A stretch of DNA of 64,000 nt, taken from the NCBI GenBank assembly GCA_003447235.1, contig DLZV01000012.1, positions 5,356-69,355 on the forward strand, given 5' to 3'. The position numbers and the translations under genes were made by a program. Origin of the DNA: Prevotella sp. (GTDB lineage Bacteria; Bacteroidota; Bacteroidia; Bacteroidales; Bacteroidaceae). Below the pieces are notes generated by a model. The model was not told the DNA's origin, did not search any database, and was given only the letters and a program-made list of their open reading frames with translations. Positions within the stretch are counted from its first letter, which is position 1. Every line of letters begins with the position of its first letter. This document shows, piece after piece, positions 63,808 through 64,000 of the stretch.

Positions 63808-64000
63808 AGGACTTCGTGATGCAGGGGCTGTACTGTCGGAAAATCGGCACTTTGCAGATGCTATCAGACGATGAGACACATGCGTCCGCGTCAGCCCAAA
63901 TCTCGGATAAACTGCTCAACTTTCGCATGTAGGCTCCACACGCCCTGAAAGGGCAGTAGCTCCTAGGAGGGTGTGTCAAAACTCCCAATATAAATAAAAA
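63808..64000. other. Right-edge intergenic DNA
   Basis: No gene seen. GAGGGTGTGTCAAAAC near 63966-63981 resembles the terminal words of some Bacteroidota insertion sequences, so a mobile element may begin here or beyond the window. The minus-strand open frame 63743-63988 has no recognisable content. Confidence 0.3.

Noticed and set aside
63743..63988. 81-codon minus-strand frame at the right edge
   Set aside because: It runs through the 33-bp repeat and has no family resemblance.

Overview
The window comes from a member of the Bacteroidota, most likely the Prevotellaceae (Prevotella or a close relative). Evidence: a type IX secretion component (PorZ-like), many exported proteins ending in Prevotella-style 'Y-D-L-x-G-R ... 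K-G-I-N-I-V' tails, a BspA-family repeat protein, a FISUMP-domain protein, and recurrent promoters of the Bacteroidota form (TTTG, about 19-21 bp, then TAnnTTTG). Base composition is moderately GC-rich in genes, with AT-rich intergenic DNA.

Layout. 1-4.4 kb: 3' part of porZ, a GT2 glycosyltransferase, a small outer-membrane protein and nadA. 4.4-7.2 kb: accessory stretch in which about 450 bp (first codons of nadA plus its leader, rich in TTATCCACA DnaA-box-like words) is present twice in direct orientation, flanking a WYL regulator and two transposase remnants. 7.2-16.6 kb: alpha/beta hydrolase, BspA-like protein with a 56-residue companion peptide, membrane-linked AraC-type regulator, two adjacent ATPases each with a C-terminal D...ExK nuclease signature, then 1.4 kb of repeat-rich DNA without a convincing gene. 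16.9-22.6 kb: NifU-like protein plus GGGtGRT protein, Na/Pi cotransporter, two unknown genes, tRNA-Gln. 22.6-33 kb: minus-strand block rimP-nusA-infB, then sufB-(small exported protein)-sufC-sufD-sufS. 34-37.8 kb: acpP-fabF-rnc and an EamA transporter. 38-43 kb: aspA and a Wza/Wzc-type polysaccharide export pair. 43.3-51.3 kb: thioredoxin-fold exported protein, purine-type permease, DUF3108 protein, Ig-like lipoprotein, GH3-family enzyme. 51.8-55.2 kb: exported protein, 60-residue peptide, FISUMP protein behind a long leader, DUF486 protein, Rpn-family nuclease. 55.5-64 kb: rpoN with a PAP2 phosphatase, tRNA-Arg, DUF6056 membrane protein, PAS protein and two peptidases (C1 and S9).

How the genes work together. 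The suf genes form a full SufBCDS iron-sulfur assembly set that could supply NadA, which carries an iron-sulfur cluster. The NifU-like/GGGtGRT pair looks like a second, uncharacterised iron-sulfur-related module. rimP-nusA-infB and acpP-fabF-rnc are conserved housekeeping operons. PorZ, the exported proteins with sorting-like tails, Wza/Wzc and the glycosyltransferase belong to cell-surface biogenesis.

I found no CRISPR array, prophage, rRNA or intact insertion sequence. The least explained items are the duplicated DnaA-box-rich leader, the small-peptide/exported-protein cassettes (one with a G8 tract next to its promoter), the extra exported protein inside the suf operon, the GGGtGRT pair, and several short-period repeat arrays between genes.
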